A stretch of DNA of 38,770 bases from Burkholderiaceae bacterium (GCA_030654805.1 JAURWR010000123.1:1-38770); one strand, 5' to 3'. Shown: positions 7,127-16,174, counted from the first letter of the stretch. The notes: generated by a model not told the origin, from the sequence alone. Made by a program: numbers and translations.

Positions 7127-9466
7127 TCAGGTACGCAGGCCCCGGTTGGATGCTGCAGCGCGCACGCGAGGCTTGCGCGCAAGAACGCCGGAGATGCGAG
7201 GTTGACGGGCACGCTTGGCCGTCACGACCTGGGTGTCCGGTGTCGCCGCCAGCCCGAGCGGATGCGTGAGCTTGCAGGCCAGGTCCATCACGCGTTCGGG
7301 TTCGACATCCAGCGTGTTGATCAGCAACTCGATGATCTCCGAGCGCGGGTTGGCGAGCGTCGGCTCGATCATCATCACCGCAGCGGCCACCGCCAGGGCG
7401 CGCTCGCGCGAGGCCGGGTCGGGCAGCATGTCGCCCAGCGCGTTGAGCGCTTCGATCGGCGCCACCGCCGCGATGCGTGCCTCCTCGCGCAACAACCGGC
7501 GCCAGTCGATGGCCGTGCCAAGTCCGCTGCCTTGATCACCCTCGACCACGCGCAAATCCGACAGCAGCCGCGCCAGACGGAAACTGCGTCGCTCGAACGT
7601 GCCGATGGAAACCATGCCGGCCAGCACCACGCGGCAGACGGCCTGCGCAAAACCGCCCTCGCCGATGTGCGGCAGCAACTCACGCCGCACGTCATCGATC
7701 TCGGCCTGCGCACGGGCCGCTGCCACCTGTTCCGCCGGCACATCCGGCGGCAGCCAGGCACCGATGCCCAGCGGACCGTAGACGAGACGCGTCCACTGCA
7801 CCGTGGCCTGATCACGCAGATCGCGGTATGTGTTGAGGCTGCTCTCGATCGACTTGGAGAAGGCCTGTTCCCACACGCGACCCGGATGGTCGTCGGGCAG
7901 GGCATGCCGGCTCTCGCGAACCTTGCCGGCCAACGCCTTGATGGGCCCAGCCATCGGATTGGAGTCGGTGAACATCTGACGCTGCAGGCGCAGCGGATGC
8001 ATCTGCGTCATCGCGTCGCCCAGCGGACGCAGCGGCAAGGCTGACAGGCAGGGCCGAACCCAGGTCTTGTAGAGCGCACTGTTGATCTCGGAGAACTTGG
8101 CAACGGTCGAGAACAGCTGTTCTTCATCGCGGCCCTCGGGATTGATCGCCTGAATGTCGGCCATCGTGCGGTGTTCGAAACTCACGCTGTAGCTGCCGGG
8201 CTCCAGGTCGTCCCAGCGTTGCACGTTCTCACCGTCTTTCTTGACCACCTTCATCTCGTACAGGCCGGGCGGCAGGTGATCGATGACGTCGAGCGAGGTG
8301 ACGATCTGATCGTGCTCCTTGCGGGCGATATCCGCTCCGACAAAGATGCCCAGGTGCCCGACGCTCTCGTGCAGAACGTAGACGATGACGCGTCCCGCGG
8401 CGGCGATGGCACGCTCGCTGCCCCAGGCGTCGATGATCCAGTTCAGCGCCTGCGGCGGTGGAGTGATGTTGTCGCCCCATGACGCGAAGACAACCACCGG
8501 CGCGGTGATGTTGCGCAGATCGACGCGCCGATCATCGGTCATCACCTGGCCAGACGCGAGCTTGTTGCCCACGAAGAGGTTCTCGACGATCGTCTCGATC
8601 TCGGCACCGCTCATGCGGAAGTAGCCACCCCACCAGCGCTCGAACTCCAGGAAGCGCTCGGCCTCGGTGTCGACGTTGGCCCACAGCTTGAAGTGGCGGC
8701 TCCAGAGCGTGTTGGCCGGGTTGAGCTTCTCGAAGTTCTCGACCAGGTTCGCGCCATCGAAACGGCCGCCGGCCAGGTCGGATGTCATCGACGCCAGCCA
8801 GGCCCCGCCCAGGCTGCCTCCGCTGTAGCGCATGGGGTTCATCTTGTCGCCACCGGCCCAGTAGGACAGCGGCGAGCCCACGATCATCAACGGGCCGAAC
8901 AGTTCGGGCCGCACCGAGGCCAGCATCGACATGGCCCAGCCGGCCTGGCAATTGCCGATGACGACGGGCTTGCCGTTCGCCTTCGGGTGGCGCGCGATGA
9001 CCTCCTCGAGGAAGATCGCCTCGGCATTCATCACGTCGAAGAGGGTCTGCCCCTCCTCCGGCTGCGGCTGGAATGTCACGAAGTACACCGGGTGCCCGGC
9101 GCGCAGCGCAACACCCACTTCGGAGTCATTCTTGAAACCACCGATGCCCGGGCCGTGGCCGGCACGCGGGTCCACCACCACCAATGGCCGTGCCGTCGGG
9201 CGAGTGGGAACGTCATCCGGTGGAAGGATGTGCAGCAGCGCGTAGTTGCAGGGTCGGGGCAGCGTGCGGCCATCGACCAGCAGCTCGTGACTGAACTTCA
9301 GCAGCGGTGGAGCGCCGTCATCCTGATGCGCCACGTAGCGGTTGCCACGTTCGCGAAGGGTGTCCAGGAACAACACGCTGCGCTCCATGGCATCGACGGC
9401 GTACTCGAAGCCGGGCCAGGTGGCCCAGGCAGGAGCCGCTGCAGAGCGGACGGGCTTGCTTTTCAT
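7127..9466 (-). CDS. DUF3141 family alpha/beta hydrolase-like protein
   Basis: This is a 779-residue protein whose N-terminal 400 residues look like a PHA-synthase-related alpha/beta hydrolase. VVVDPRAGHGPGIGGF precedes VVIGNCQAGWAMSML, where Cys173 sits in a G-x-C-x-x-G nucleophile elbow. Later segments include VVVFASWGDNITPPPQAL (acid loop) and VLHESVGHLGIF (candidate catalytic His). The C-terminal half is helical. The family is often found near acetate/PHA and stress genes, but its reaction is not established. ATG 9466 (MKSKPVRSAA) is chosen over a TTG at 9490 that adds eight residues. The gene converges on the polyamine operon, 36 bp away. Confidence 0.82.
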   Translation of the reverse strand: MKSKPVRSAAAPAWATWPGFEYAVDAMERSVLFLDTLRERGNRYVAHQDDGAPPLLKFSHELLVDGRTLPRPCNYALLHILPPDDVPTRPTARPLVVVDPRAGHGPGIGGFKNDSEVGVALRAGHPVYFVTFQPQPEEGQTLFDVMNAEAIFLEEVIARHPKANGKPVVIGNCQAGWAMSMLASVRPELFGPLMIVGSPLSYWAGGDKMNPMRYSGGSLGGAWLASMTSDLAGGRFDGANLVENFEKLNPANTLWSRHFKLWANVDTEAERFLEFERWWGGYFRMSGAEIETIVENLFVGNKLASGQVMTDDRRVDLRNITAPVVVFASWGDNITPPPQALNWIIDAWGSERAIAAAGRVIVYVLHESVGHLGIFVGADIARKEHDQIVTSLDVIDHLPPGLYEMKVVKKDGENVQRWDDLEPGSYSVSFEHRTMADIQAINPEGRDEEQLFSTVAKFSEINSALYKTWVRPCLSALPLRPLGDAMTQMHPLRLQRQMFTDSNPMAGPIKALAGKVRESRHALPDDHPGRVWEQAFSKSIESSLNTYRDLRDQATVQWTRLVYGPLGIGAWLPPDVPAEQVAAARAQAEIDDVRRELLPHIGEGGFAQAVCRVVLAGMVSIGTFERRSFRLARLLSDLRVVEGDQGSGLGTAIDWRRLLREEARIAAVAPIEALNALGDMLPDPASRERALAVAAAVMMIEPTLANPRSEIIELLINTLDVEPERVMDLACKLTHPLGLAATPDTQVVTAKRARQPRISGVLARKPRVRAAASNRGLRT

Positions 9467-9630
9467 GATGTTCCCGATCGGTTGTCTCAACGGCTCTCAG
9501 GCTGACACAGCTCGCAATCGATCGAAGCGTCCTGCTGTTGCATAAACACCAGTCAATTGCAGGCTTTCGACACGTCGCCAGGCTCCATATTCAACTGATC
9601 ACATCCGAACTCGTTCTGGGGAGTCTTACC

Positions 9631-10497
9631 GTGTCCATTGCCGCCCTGTTCGACACCCCGCAGGCCCTGCCCACGATCCCCAAGGTGGCGCAGGAGCTGA
9701 TCCAGAGCTTCAGCCGTGAAGACGTCGCGGTGGAAGAGATCGCCCGCCAGTTGTCTGCCGATCCGGTGCTCAGCGCCAAGACGCTGCGGCTGGCCAACTC
9801 GGCCTACTTCCATGTCTCACGCCAGGTCGCCTCGGTGGACGACGCCATCCGCATGCTGGGCTTCGTGATGATTCGCAATCTGGTCATCGGCTGCAGCGTG
9901 ACCGGCGCATTCAAGGCGGTGCCCGGTCTGGACCTGCCACAGTTCTGGCGCCACAGCCTGCACACCGCTTGCGGCGCTCGCTGGCTGGCGCAGGCGGTCG
10001 ATCGCAACGCCGACCTCGCCTTCACCGTCGGCCTGGTGCACGGCGTGGGGCACCTGGTGATGCACGCGGCGGCACCGTCCGCCATGAAGCCGCTGGATGC
10101 CGAATGCCACCCGCTGGCATTCGAACGTACCGCGCTGGAACAGACCCGTCTGGGTTATCACCACGGTGAGGTGGGCGCCGAGCTGGCCGCGCGCTGGAAG
10201 TTTCCGGCCGAGGTGAGCGACGCCCTGCGGGTGGTGGCCGATCCGATGCACGCAAGCGCTTCGTCAGAAATCGGCAGCCTGGTGCACATCGCCGCCTGGC
10301 GTTCGCGCGTGTCGATGCTCAACCTCGATGCGGCGCAGGCACTGGCCAGTTGCCCCAGCGCCTTGGGCCGAACGATGGGACTGCCGGTGACGTGGCTCGC
10401 TCAGGAAGGCACCCTAGGCTTCGAGACCGCGAGCGGCCTGCCGTCGATGCCACCGCTGGCCGAACTGACGAGCGGGCTGGAAGCGATGCTGGACTGA
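9631..10497 (+). CDS. HDOD domain protein
   Basis: The predicted protein of 288 residues is almost entirely an HDOD domain, a non-catalytic relative of HD phosphohydrolases used in signalling. The typical opening ALPTIPKVAQELIQSF is followed by LSADPVLSAKTLRLANSAYF and AIRMLGFVMIRNLVIG. The HD-like positions read VGLVHGVGHLVMH, lacking a canonical HD metal pair. I chose the GTG at 9631 because GGGGAG lies a few bases upstream and the domain begins at once; a TTG at 9538 would add 31 unconserved residues. It is divergent from the DUF3141 gene, sharing about 160 bp of promoter region. The partner and signal are unknown. Confidence 0.85.
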   Translation: MSIAALFDTPQALPTIPKVAQELIQSFSREDVAVEEIARQLSADPVLSAKTLRLANSAYFHVSRQVASVDDAIRMLGFVMIRNLVIGCSVTGAFKAVPGLDLPQFWRHSLHTACGARWLAQAVDRNADLAFTVGLVHGVGHLVMHAAAPSAMKPLDAECHPLAFERTALEQTRLGYHHGEVGAELAARWKFPAEVSDALRVVADPMHASASSEIGSLVHIAAWRSRVSMLNLDAAQALASCPSALGRTMGLPVTWLAQEGTLGFETASGLPSMPPLAELTSGLEAMLD

Positions 10498-10546
10498 GGA
10501 TCATCGGTGGCGCCGGCAAGAACAGCTCGCTGGCGACGATGACCCC

Positions 10547-11536
10547 TCAGACTTTGCCAGCAGATTCCAGCGGGGACCGCGCCGCGAGCGAAACCGCAGA
10601 TGGCGGATCGTCCTTGCGCCGATGGTCCGACCAGACCTGCCGCCGATGGCGAGCACCCGGAATGCCGTTCCACAGCCCGAGCATGTGACGCGAGGCGCGC
10701 GTCCACGGCTCGCCCTGCGCCACCAAGCGCTGCATGTAATCGACCATCGCTGCCTCGGCCGCATCTCGGTCCAGCGCAGACGGAGCATCACTGAAATGCC
10801 GCTCGTCCCACCCGGCCAGCCACCACGGCCGGTGGTAGGCCTCGCGGCCCAGCATCACGCCGTCGACATGCTGCAAGTGTTCCGTGATCTGCTCGTCGGA
10901 GGTGACCCCGCCGTTCAACACGATGGTGAGCGCCGGAAAGTCGCGCTTGAGCCGGTAGACGAACTCGTAGCGCAGCGGCGGCACTTCGCGGTTTTCTTTC
11001 GGGCTGAGACCCTTCAGCCAGGCGTTGCGCGCGTGCACGATGAAGACCTCGCAGCCCGCGTCGGACAGTGTGCCGACGAAGTCGCGCACGAAGTCGTAGC
11101 TATCACCGCGGTCGATGCCGATGCGGTGCTTCACCGTGACCGGAATCGACACAGCATCGCGCATCGCCTTCACGCCATCGGCCACCAGTTGCGGCTCGGC
11201 CATCAGGCAGGCACCGAATGCACCGCGCTGCACGCGCTCGCTCGGGCAGCCGCAATTCAGGTTGACCTCGTCGTAGCCCCAATCCTCGGCCAGACGCGCG
11301 CAATGCGCCAGATCGGCCGGCTCGCTGCCGCCGAGCTGCAACGCCAGCGGATGCTCCTCGGCATTGAACTCGAGGTGCCGCTTCACGTCGCCGTGGATCA
11401 GCGCGCCGGTGGTCACCATCTCCGTGTACAGCCGCGTGCGCTTGGTCAGCAGCCGATGGAAGTAGCGGCAATGCCTGTCCGTCCAGTCCATCATCGGGGC
11501 CACACTCAATCGCCATGCGTTATGTTGTTGATTCAA
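10547..11536 (-). CDS. dusA: tRNA-dihydrouridine(20/20a) synthase DusA
   Basis: DusA is a flavoenzyme that reduces U20/U20a in the tRNA D-loop. The motifs are clear: LSVAPMMDWTDRHCRYFHRLL, LALQLGGSEPADLAHCARLAE, VNLNCGCPSERVQRGAFGACLM (with the active-site Cys), VKHRIGID, FIVHARNAWLKGLSPKENR, IVLNGGV and VDGVMLGREAYHRPW. No ATG lies just before the conserved N terminus. The TTG at 11536 (LNQQHNAWRLSVAPMMD) gives 329 residues, close to E. coli DusA, and GAGAAA lies upstream of it. An upstream start at 11614 would add 26 atypical residues. The start is therefore uncertain while the function is confident. It converges with the HDOD gene, 49 bp apart. Confidence 0.9.
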   Translation of the reverse strand: MNQQHNAWRLSVAPMMDWTDRHCRYFHRLLTKRTRLYTEMVTTGALIHGDVKRHLEFNAEEHPLALQLGGSEPADLAHCARLAEDWGYDEVNLNCGCPSERVQRGAFGACLMAEPQLVADGVKAMRDAVSIPVTVKHRIGIDRGDSYDFVRDFVGTLSDAGCEVFIVHARNAWLKGLSPKENREVPPLRYEFVYRLKRDFPALTIVLNGGVTSDEQITEHLQHVDGVMLGREAYHRPWWLAGWDERHFSDAPSALDRDAAEAAMVDYMQRLVAQGEPWTRASRHMLGLWNGIPGARHRRQVWSDHRRKDDPPSAVSLAARSPLESAGKV

Positions 11537-11793
11537 AACATATTTCTCTATCTTGTTGCCGACACAAGCAGATTGCGAACGTACCCAGGCGAACACGATT
11601 TGCACACAGGGCATACCCGTCGAGGAGCGTGGTGTTTCGAGAGCGACTCACCATTTACGCAAGGATTCGGTGGGACTTGTTCCGGCAGGCCGCTGTTGCT
11701 CGGGCTATCGGGTGATGTGGCCGAACGTGAGGGTGATGACGCTGGCCCAAGCTGCCCCACGTTGACCCATCGACTCGTCCCCAGCTACGCGCT

Positions 11794-12105
11794 TCAAGTT
11801 GGTGCTGGCGGCTTGGCAATACCCAGCTGAACTTTTGCGCCCGCAGCTTTCTCAAGGGCGACATAGAAAGCCTGCACTGCCGCGATCTCGCCGCGCACCG
11901 CCCAGGTGTCCTGATCACAGGCGACGCAGTGGGCGCCAAAGGCCGCTTCGATTCCCTTGAGGCCGCTGGCATCCAGCGACGCGATTTCGGTCAGCTCAAT
12001 CTTGCACGAATTGCAAGCAATGACTGGTGGCTTCAGTCGGTCTGCCTTGGTGATCGCCTCTGCGACTCTGATGTCCCGCGAGCCTCTGATCCTTGCCTGT
12101 CCCAA
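11794..12105 (-). CDS. Small hypothetical protein with two CxxC motifs
   Basis: This 103-residue ORF has no family I recognise. It carries CNSC and CVAC about 27 residues apart, a spacing able to bind one zinc ion or form two redox pairs, followed by an amphipathic helix (VQAFYVALEKAAGAKV). The TTG at 12105 is favoured because GGAG sits 7 nt upstream; a TTG at 12120 is the alternative. It faces away from the lipoprotein gene at 12319. Genes around it are of mixed orientation, so context gives no role. Confidence 0.5.
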   Translation of the reverse strand: MGQARIRGSRDIRVAEAITKADRLKPPVIACNSCKIELTEIASLDASGLKGIEAAFGAHCVACDQDTWAVRGEIAAVQAFYVALEKAAGAKVQLGIAKPPAPT

Positions 12106-12318
12106 TGTCTTTCTCCACAAATTTCAACCGATCGCAGCCGAGTGTAGGTCTGTGGTTGGAACCTGCGTTTGCGGTGCACTCGCCTGCGGCACTGCGGGCT
12201 GGGTGCGCATTTCCTTGACCTCGCGTACGTCGAATTGCGTAGTTCCTTTGCATTCTCGACCGCTCACAATCGTCCCAAGAGAATCCCTGGCGATCGATTC
12301 ACCGCGTGGAAGTGGCCG

Positions 12319-12888
12319 ATGAAAACGTTCTTGTCTGTGGGCTTGATTGCCTTGTCGATGACCGGCTGCGGCGAGCTTTCGTACAAGCGAGGAGCGTCAG
12401 CGCAGGACCTTGATGCGACGAAGAAATCGTGTCAGTCCGCTGGCGGCGACCAGGCCATCGAGAAATGCCTCGAAGAAAACGGCTGGGTGGTGAAGAGGCT
12501 CGACGATATGGAGTTGTTCGCCACGGCAAGCGTCACTTCTGACAACCGAAGTCCGGGCATCGACGAAGCCAGGAACGATGCCGTCAAACCCCCGGCGGCA
12601 GATCCAGTCAAGTCAGCCAATTCAAGTCTGGCAACCGCCGACCCGGGTCGCAAGCCGTCGGCGAGCAACGGCCCCTCGCCCGCACCACCCCCGAACCCAC
12701 TGGATGTCTACAAGGTCAGCTCATGGTGGAAGCTGGGCGCCGGCCGAGAGGCGATGGAAGCAGACACGAGAGACTGTGTGACCCAGCTCGGTGACGCCCA
12801 CAAGCCCGACAACAAGACACAGCAGGTGACTCGGGCCTTTGTGGTCTGCATGCACACCCAAGGCTGGAAGGCACTTCGGGAGAAGTAG
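12319..12888 (+). CDS. Hypothetical lipoprotein
   Basis: The ORF encodes 189 residues starting MKTFLSVGLIALSMTGCGELS, a short lipoprotein signal with the lipobox Cys at residue 17. The mature part contains four further Cys residues (KKSCQ, EKCLEE, RDCVTQ, FVVCMH) that could form two disulfides. A low-complexity Pro/Ser/Ala linker (about residues 110-130) separates two small cysteine-containing halves. The C-terminal half, with SSWWKLG...TRDCVTQLG...QGWKALRE, resembles the N-terminal half KKSCQSAGGDQAIEKCLEENGWVVK in pattern, suggesting an internal repeat. I do not recognise a named family. Confidence 0.65.
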   Translation: MKTFLSVGLIALSMTGCGELSYKRGASAQDLDATKKSCQSAGGDQAIEKCLEENGWVVKRLDDMELFATASVTSDNRSPGIDEARNDAVKPPAADPVKSANSSLATADPGRKPSASNGPSPAPPPNPLDVYKVSSWWKLGAGREAMEADTRDCVTQLGDAHKPDNKTQQVTRAFVVCMHTQGWKALREK

Positions 12889-12915
12889 GGCGAGGCGACG
12901 GGTCGGCGCTGACGG

Positions 12916-13389
12916 TCAGGTGGTTTTGAGGCGCGCCATGAACTCAAGCAAAGGTGCTTGCTGAATCGGTTCTGACAGATACGGTTCGATCACCTGATAC
13001 GTCGCGATCGGAGTGCGACCGCACAGGTGGCCGAACTCGGTGAAGACGAGCTGGTCTCCCACCCCGCCTTCGGTACAGAAGAAGGCGACCTGCTTGAACC
13101 GCTGAGCGTTGTGCCGGACATACGAGCGCATCGGCGAGGCCACGCGCCACGCCCACACCGGTGTTCCCAGGATCACCAGATCGAAGTCGGCCGGATCCTT
13201 GAGTGCCGCCTCGATCGGCGGCGTCGCCCCGATGAGCGAATCCCGGATGTAGCGCAACGCCTCGCAGGCGCCGGCGTGCGGGCGCGCATCGAGGATTTCT
13301 TCCATCTCGGCCCCACAGCGACGGGCGATCTCGGACGCCACATACCGCGTGTGACCAGAATTGGCGAAAAAGACGACCAGGACCCGCAT
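12916..13389 (-). CDS. Flavodoxin family protein
   Basis: The 157-residue product opens with MRVLVVFFANSGHTRYVASEIAR, the flavodoxin FMN-phosphate loop in a variant form (FFANSGHT). DFDLVILGTPVWAWRVASPMRSYV follows, and then VAFFCTEGG, the usual second and third flavin-contact loops. It is likely a small cytosolic FMN protein in electron transfer or quinone reduction. The ATG at 13389 is preceded by CGGAG at good spacing. It lies upstream of a stress cluster whose USP promoter carries an FNR-type site, consistent with a redox role, but no such box is visible before this gene. Confidence 0.8.
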   Translation of the reverse strand: MRVLVVFFANSGHTRYVASEIARRCGAEMEEILDARPHAGACEALRYIRDSLIGATPPIEAALKDPADFDLVILGTPVWAWRVASPMRSYVRHNAQRFKQVAFFCTEGGVGDQLVFTEFGHLCGRTPIATYQVIEPYLSEPIQQAPLLEFMARLKTT

Positions 13390-13546
13390 GCATGTCTCCG
13401 TGTTTTCCTCAGAAGGGCAGTGGCACCGCAGATTCGGTTATCGACCTCGGAATCAATACCTTGAGAACATTCGCGCACGACGCGCCGCCCCTGGGGCAAA
13501 TCGACCGGGACGGCATCGACCCGGTCCTCGCTGTGGCCCTGCCACC

Positions 13547-14383
13547 TCAGTGCGACATCAGCACAGGCAAGGTCATTGACTGGAAGATCGTGCGCGTGAC
13601 GCCGCCCAGCAGCCATTCGCGCGCTCGGCTGTGGCCGTAACAGCCCATGACCAGCAAATCAGCCTGGACGTCGGCCGCCAGCGACAGCAGCAATTCGCCG
13701 ATTTCGGCGGTCGAACGGCCGCAGCGGTGAACCTTCGCGGCGACGCCGTGCCGTTTCAGAAAGCGCTCGACCGTCAGGGGCTCGCCGGCATGAGGGCCTC
13801 CGGGCTCTTCCCACGAGGCCACGTGCACCGATTTCGCCAGTCGCAACATGGGCAACGCGGCAGTCACGGCGCGGGCCGATGCCGCCGAATCCTTCCAGGC
13901 GATCAGGACCGTCTGCCCAAGCTCGGACCCGGTGTCGATGTAGGGCAGCATCAAGGCAGGCTTGCCGGTCTCGATCAGCACCGACGGCGCGAAATCTGCC
14001 GGCACCTGCGACGACTGGGTGTCGTCCGGATTCACCTGAGCCAGCACCAGCAGATCCGCCTCGAAGGCCTGACGCTTGAAGGCCAGCAACGGACCGTCGT
14101 CGGTCTCGTTCCATGGGAGGTTCGGGAGGCCCACATGCAGCCGTTCGCGCTCGAAGGCGGCGCGCACGCGTGCGCGGGTCTCGACATCAAGCGCGGCGAG
14201 CAGGCCCGCCAGTTGGCTGTCGGCTGAAGCCGCCAGCGGATACTGCAGCAGGGCCGGGGTCACCGCGTACAGCACCTCGAGCTCCGAGCCATGCGTGGCA
14301 GCCAACAGATGCGCCACGCGCAAGCGCTTCGTGGCGGCAGTCGACGCATCCAGGTGCAGCAGGATCGATCTGATTTCATCCAT
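13547..14383 (-). CDS. Universal stress protein, tandem-domain UspA family
   Basis: The protein of 278 residues has two USP-like halves. The first begins ILLHLDASTAATKRLRVAHLLA. The second (from about residue 150, TVLIAWKDSAASARAVTAALPML) ends in MGCYGHSRAREWLLGGVTRTI, matching the ATP-binding signature G-x2-G-x9-G. Proteins of this type respond to starvation and oxygen limitation. The start at 14383 is supported by AAGGAG upstream and removes a 25-residue unconserved extension. About 110 bp upstream lies an FNR-type box with a TATATT -10 at the spacing expected for class II activation. Confidence 0.88.
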   Translation of the reverse strand: MDEIRSILLHLDASTAATKRLRVAHLLAATHGSELEVLYAVTPALLQYPLAASADSQLAGLLAALDVETRARVRAAFERERLHVGLPNLPWNETDDGPLLAFKRQAFEADLLVLAQVNPDDTQSSQVPADFAPSVLIETGKPALMLPYIDTGSELGQTVLIAWKDSAASARAVTAALPMLRLAKSVHVASWEEPGGPHAGEPLTVERFLKRHGVAAKVHRCGRSTAEIGELLLSLAADVQADLLVMGCYGHSRAREWLLGGVTRTIFQSMTLPVLMSH

Positions 14384-14466
14384 CGTGGGACTCCTTGTGG
14401 TTCGAGCGTGCAACTCGCTTCGCTGCGGTCGCACAGACTTCGACAGCGCGATCTGCACAGTCGATC

Positions 14467-14507
14467 AATATAGGAAACGGTGGCCACATCGGGTTGCGTG
14501 AGATCAA
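14467..14507 (-). promoter_or_regulatory. Candidate FNR/Anr-activated promoter of the universal stress gene
   Basis: The box TTGCGTGAGATCAA (14494-14507) matches the FNR consensus TTGAT-N4-ATCAA at 8 of 10 defined positions. On the minus strand a TATATT -10 element lies at 14472-14467. The box centre is about 31 bp upstream of the -10 centre, placing it near -41.5 from a start around 14459. That is the class II FNR geometry. The leader to the USP ATG would be about 75 nt. Confidence 0.6.
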
Positions 14508-14567
14508 GCTGCGGGGCTGATACGTCGGCCGATTCCCGATGCGCCGTGAGGTTTGCCAGGCGACCGC

Positions 14568-16127
14568 TCAGGTTGCAGCCAACCAACGTTCGCCCAGAGC
14601 GGCGATGTCGATGCCGACTTCGGTGGAGACCCCGATGGCCCGCAACTGCTCATGGGCATCGAGTGGCTCCCGCCAATGCAGTTGTCGCTTCAGCACCGAT
14701 GCGTCGGCTTCTGACGCATCGGTGCCGGCGGCGCCGCGCGAGAGCAGACGTCTCGACAGCACGATTTCGCTTGCCTGACAGTCAAGGATCGAGAACGGCA
14801 CGTTCATTTCGGCCGCCAGCGCCCGGAACGCCTGCCGTTCACTGCGTCGCAGGAACGCAGCATCGACGATGACGGGGAAGCCGGCGCGCAGCCCATCGCG
14901 GGCGCAACCGGCCAGCCGCTCGAAGGTGCGCCGGGTCGCCGATGGCGTGTACAGATCGAGATCCTGGTCCGCAGAGCGTTGCAGCGCATCCAGGCCAAAC
15001 AGCCTCTTGCGCTCGACGTCCGAGCGCACACGGACTGCACCGACGAGCTCCAGCAACTGACGGGCGAGCGTTGACTTCCCGGATCCCGACAGGCCGTGCG
15101 TGATCATGAGCCGTGGTCCGCCCCGACTGCCCTGGATCAGCCGCGACGCGCAGGCCAGGTAGTCGGGCACCTTCGTCCTGTCACTGTCTGCACCGGTCCT
15201 TGCCTGAAGTCCGGTGACCAACATCCGCACGAGCGCTCGGTAGACCTCGTAAAAGCGCAGGACTGGCAGCCCGGCATATTCGCCGCTGCGCTGCAGGTAG
15301 GCGTCCAGGGCACTGAAGGCCAGATCGGATCGGCCATGCGCCTGCAGGTCCATGGTCAGGAAGGACAGGTCGCTGATGACGTCGATCCATCGCAACTCGG
15401 GGTCGAACTCGATGCAATCGAAAGCCAGCACCTCGACACCGACCTGCACTGCGTTGGCCAGGTGGAGGTCGCCATGGCCTTCGCGAATCGCACCGCCAGC
15501 ACGCCTCGACAGCCACACAGCAGCCAGTCCTCGGGCCTGCTCGACAACCCAGTTTCGCAACACGCGCAACTGGGTGACATCACCGACCGATTCAAGCTGT
15601 GTGAGCACGGTCGTCGCGGCCTTCGAGATCTGTTCCGGCGAGCCGTGACCCGAGCTGCGAGCAGCGACCGGCGCATCGCGGTGGAAATCGGCCAGCCGTT
15701 GCGCGAGCTGCTCAACCTGCGCCGCCTGCAGGTGCCCGGCTGAGAGCTGCTCGCTCAGCAAGGCGCCGGCCGCGAAGCGCCTCATGCAAACCGCGTAATC
15801 GATGGGATCGCCGATGCCATCGATGCGCGGGGATTCCGCCGTGCCACAGATCGGCACCACATCGAGGTACAGGACCGGCGCGAGGCGCCGGTTCAGCCGC
15901 AACTCCAGCTCGCAGCAACGCCTGCGGGACTCCAACTCGGTGAAGTCGAGGAATGGCAGGCGGACCGGCTTTTTCAGCTTGTAGGCGAGCGATCCGTTGA
16001 GCAGGATCCAGGAGATGTGGGTTTCCAGCATCTCGACGGGCTGCCCGGACATCGCCTGCAAGTGCGCGCACAACGCCTCGACCATCGTGCGATCGACGGA
16101 CGTGATGCTGGCACCGGTTGTGTCCAT
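14568..16127 (-). CDS. APH-like kinase fused to a P-loop ATPase/kinase domain
   Basis: This 519-residue fusion has an N-terminal aminoglycoside-phosphotransferase-like domain and a C-terminal P-loop domain. The first shows the catalytic loop EGHGDLHLAN (residues 217-225) and the metal-binding aspartates in FDPELRWIDVISDLSF. The second shows Walker A GLSGSGKS (345-352), SDVERKRLFG and VIVDAAFLRRSER, like small-molecule kinases. The architecture is common as a 'bifunctional aminoglycoside phosphotransferase/ATP-binding protein', although the substrate is unknown and antibiotic resistance should not be assumed. ATG 16127 (MDTTGAS) fits the family length; a longer ORF to 16283 adds an unconserved tail. 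An FNR-type box starts 34 bp upstream. It is divergent from cbpA. Confidence 0.82.
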   Translation of the reverse strand: MDTTGASITSVDRTMVEALCAHLQAMSGQPVEMLETHISWILLNGSLAYKLKKPVRLPFLDFTELESRRRCCELELRLNRRLAPVLYLDVVPICGTAESPRIDGIGDPIDYAVCMRRFAAGALLSEQLSAGHLQAAQVEQLAQRLADFHRDAPVAARSSGHGSPEQISKAATTVLTQLESVGDVTQLRVLRNWVVEQARGLAAVWLSRRAGGAIREGHGDLHLANAVQVGVEVLAFDCIEFDPELRWIDVISDLSFLTMDLQAHGRSDLAFSALDAYLQRSGEYAGLPVLRFYEVYRALVRMLVTGLQARTGADSDRTKVPDYLACASRLIQGSRGGPRLMITHGLSGSGKSTLARQLLELVGAVRVRSDVERKRLFGLDALQRSADQDLDLYTPSATRRTFERLAGCARDGLRAGFPVIVDAAFLRRSERQAFRALAAEMNVPFSILDCQASEIVLSRRLLSRGAAGTDASEADASVLKRQLHWREPLDAHEQLRAIGVSTEVGIDIAALGERWLAAT

Positions 16128-16160
16128 GGTGGAAGTTTGCAACTCGTCGGTGGCGGGTGT

Positions 16161-16174
16161 TTGATCTGTCGCAA
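16161..16174. promoter_or_regulatory. Candidate FNR/Anr box between the kinase fusion and cbpA
   Basis: TTGATCTGTCGCAA matches TTGAT-N4-ATCAA at 8 of 10 positions. Its reverse complement shares 12 of 14 bases with the box upstream of the USP gene. If it activates the minus-strand kinase from -41.5, transcription would start almost at the ATG, implying a leaderless mRNA or a later start. If it activates cbpA, the leader would be about 165 nt. No good -10 is seen in either direction. Confidence 0.45.
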
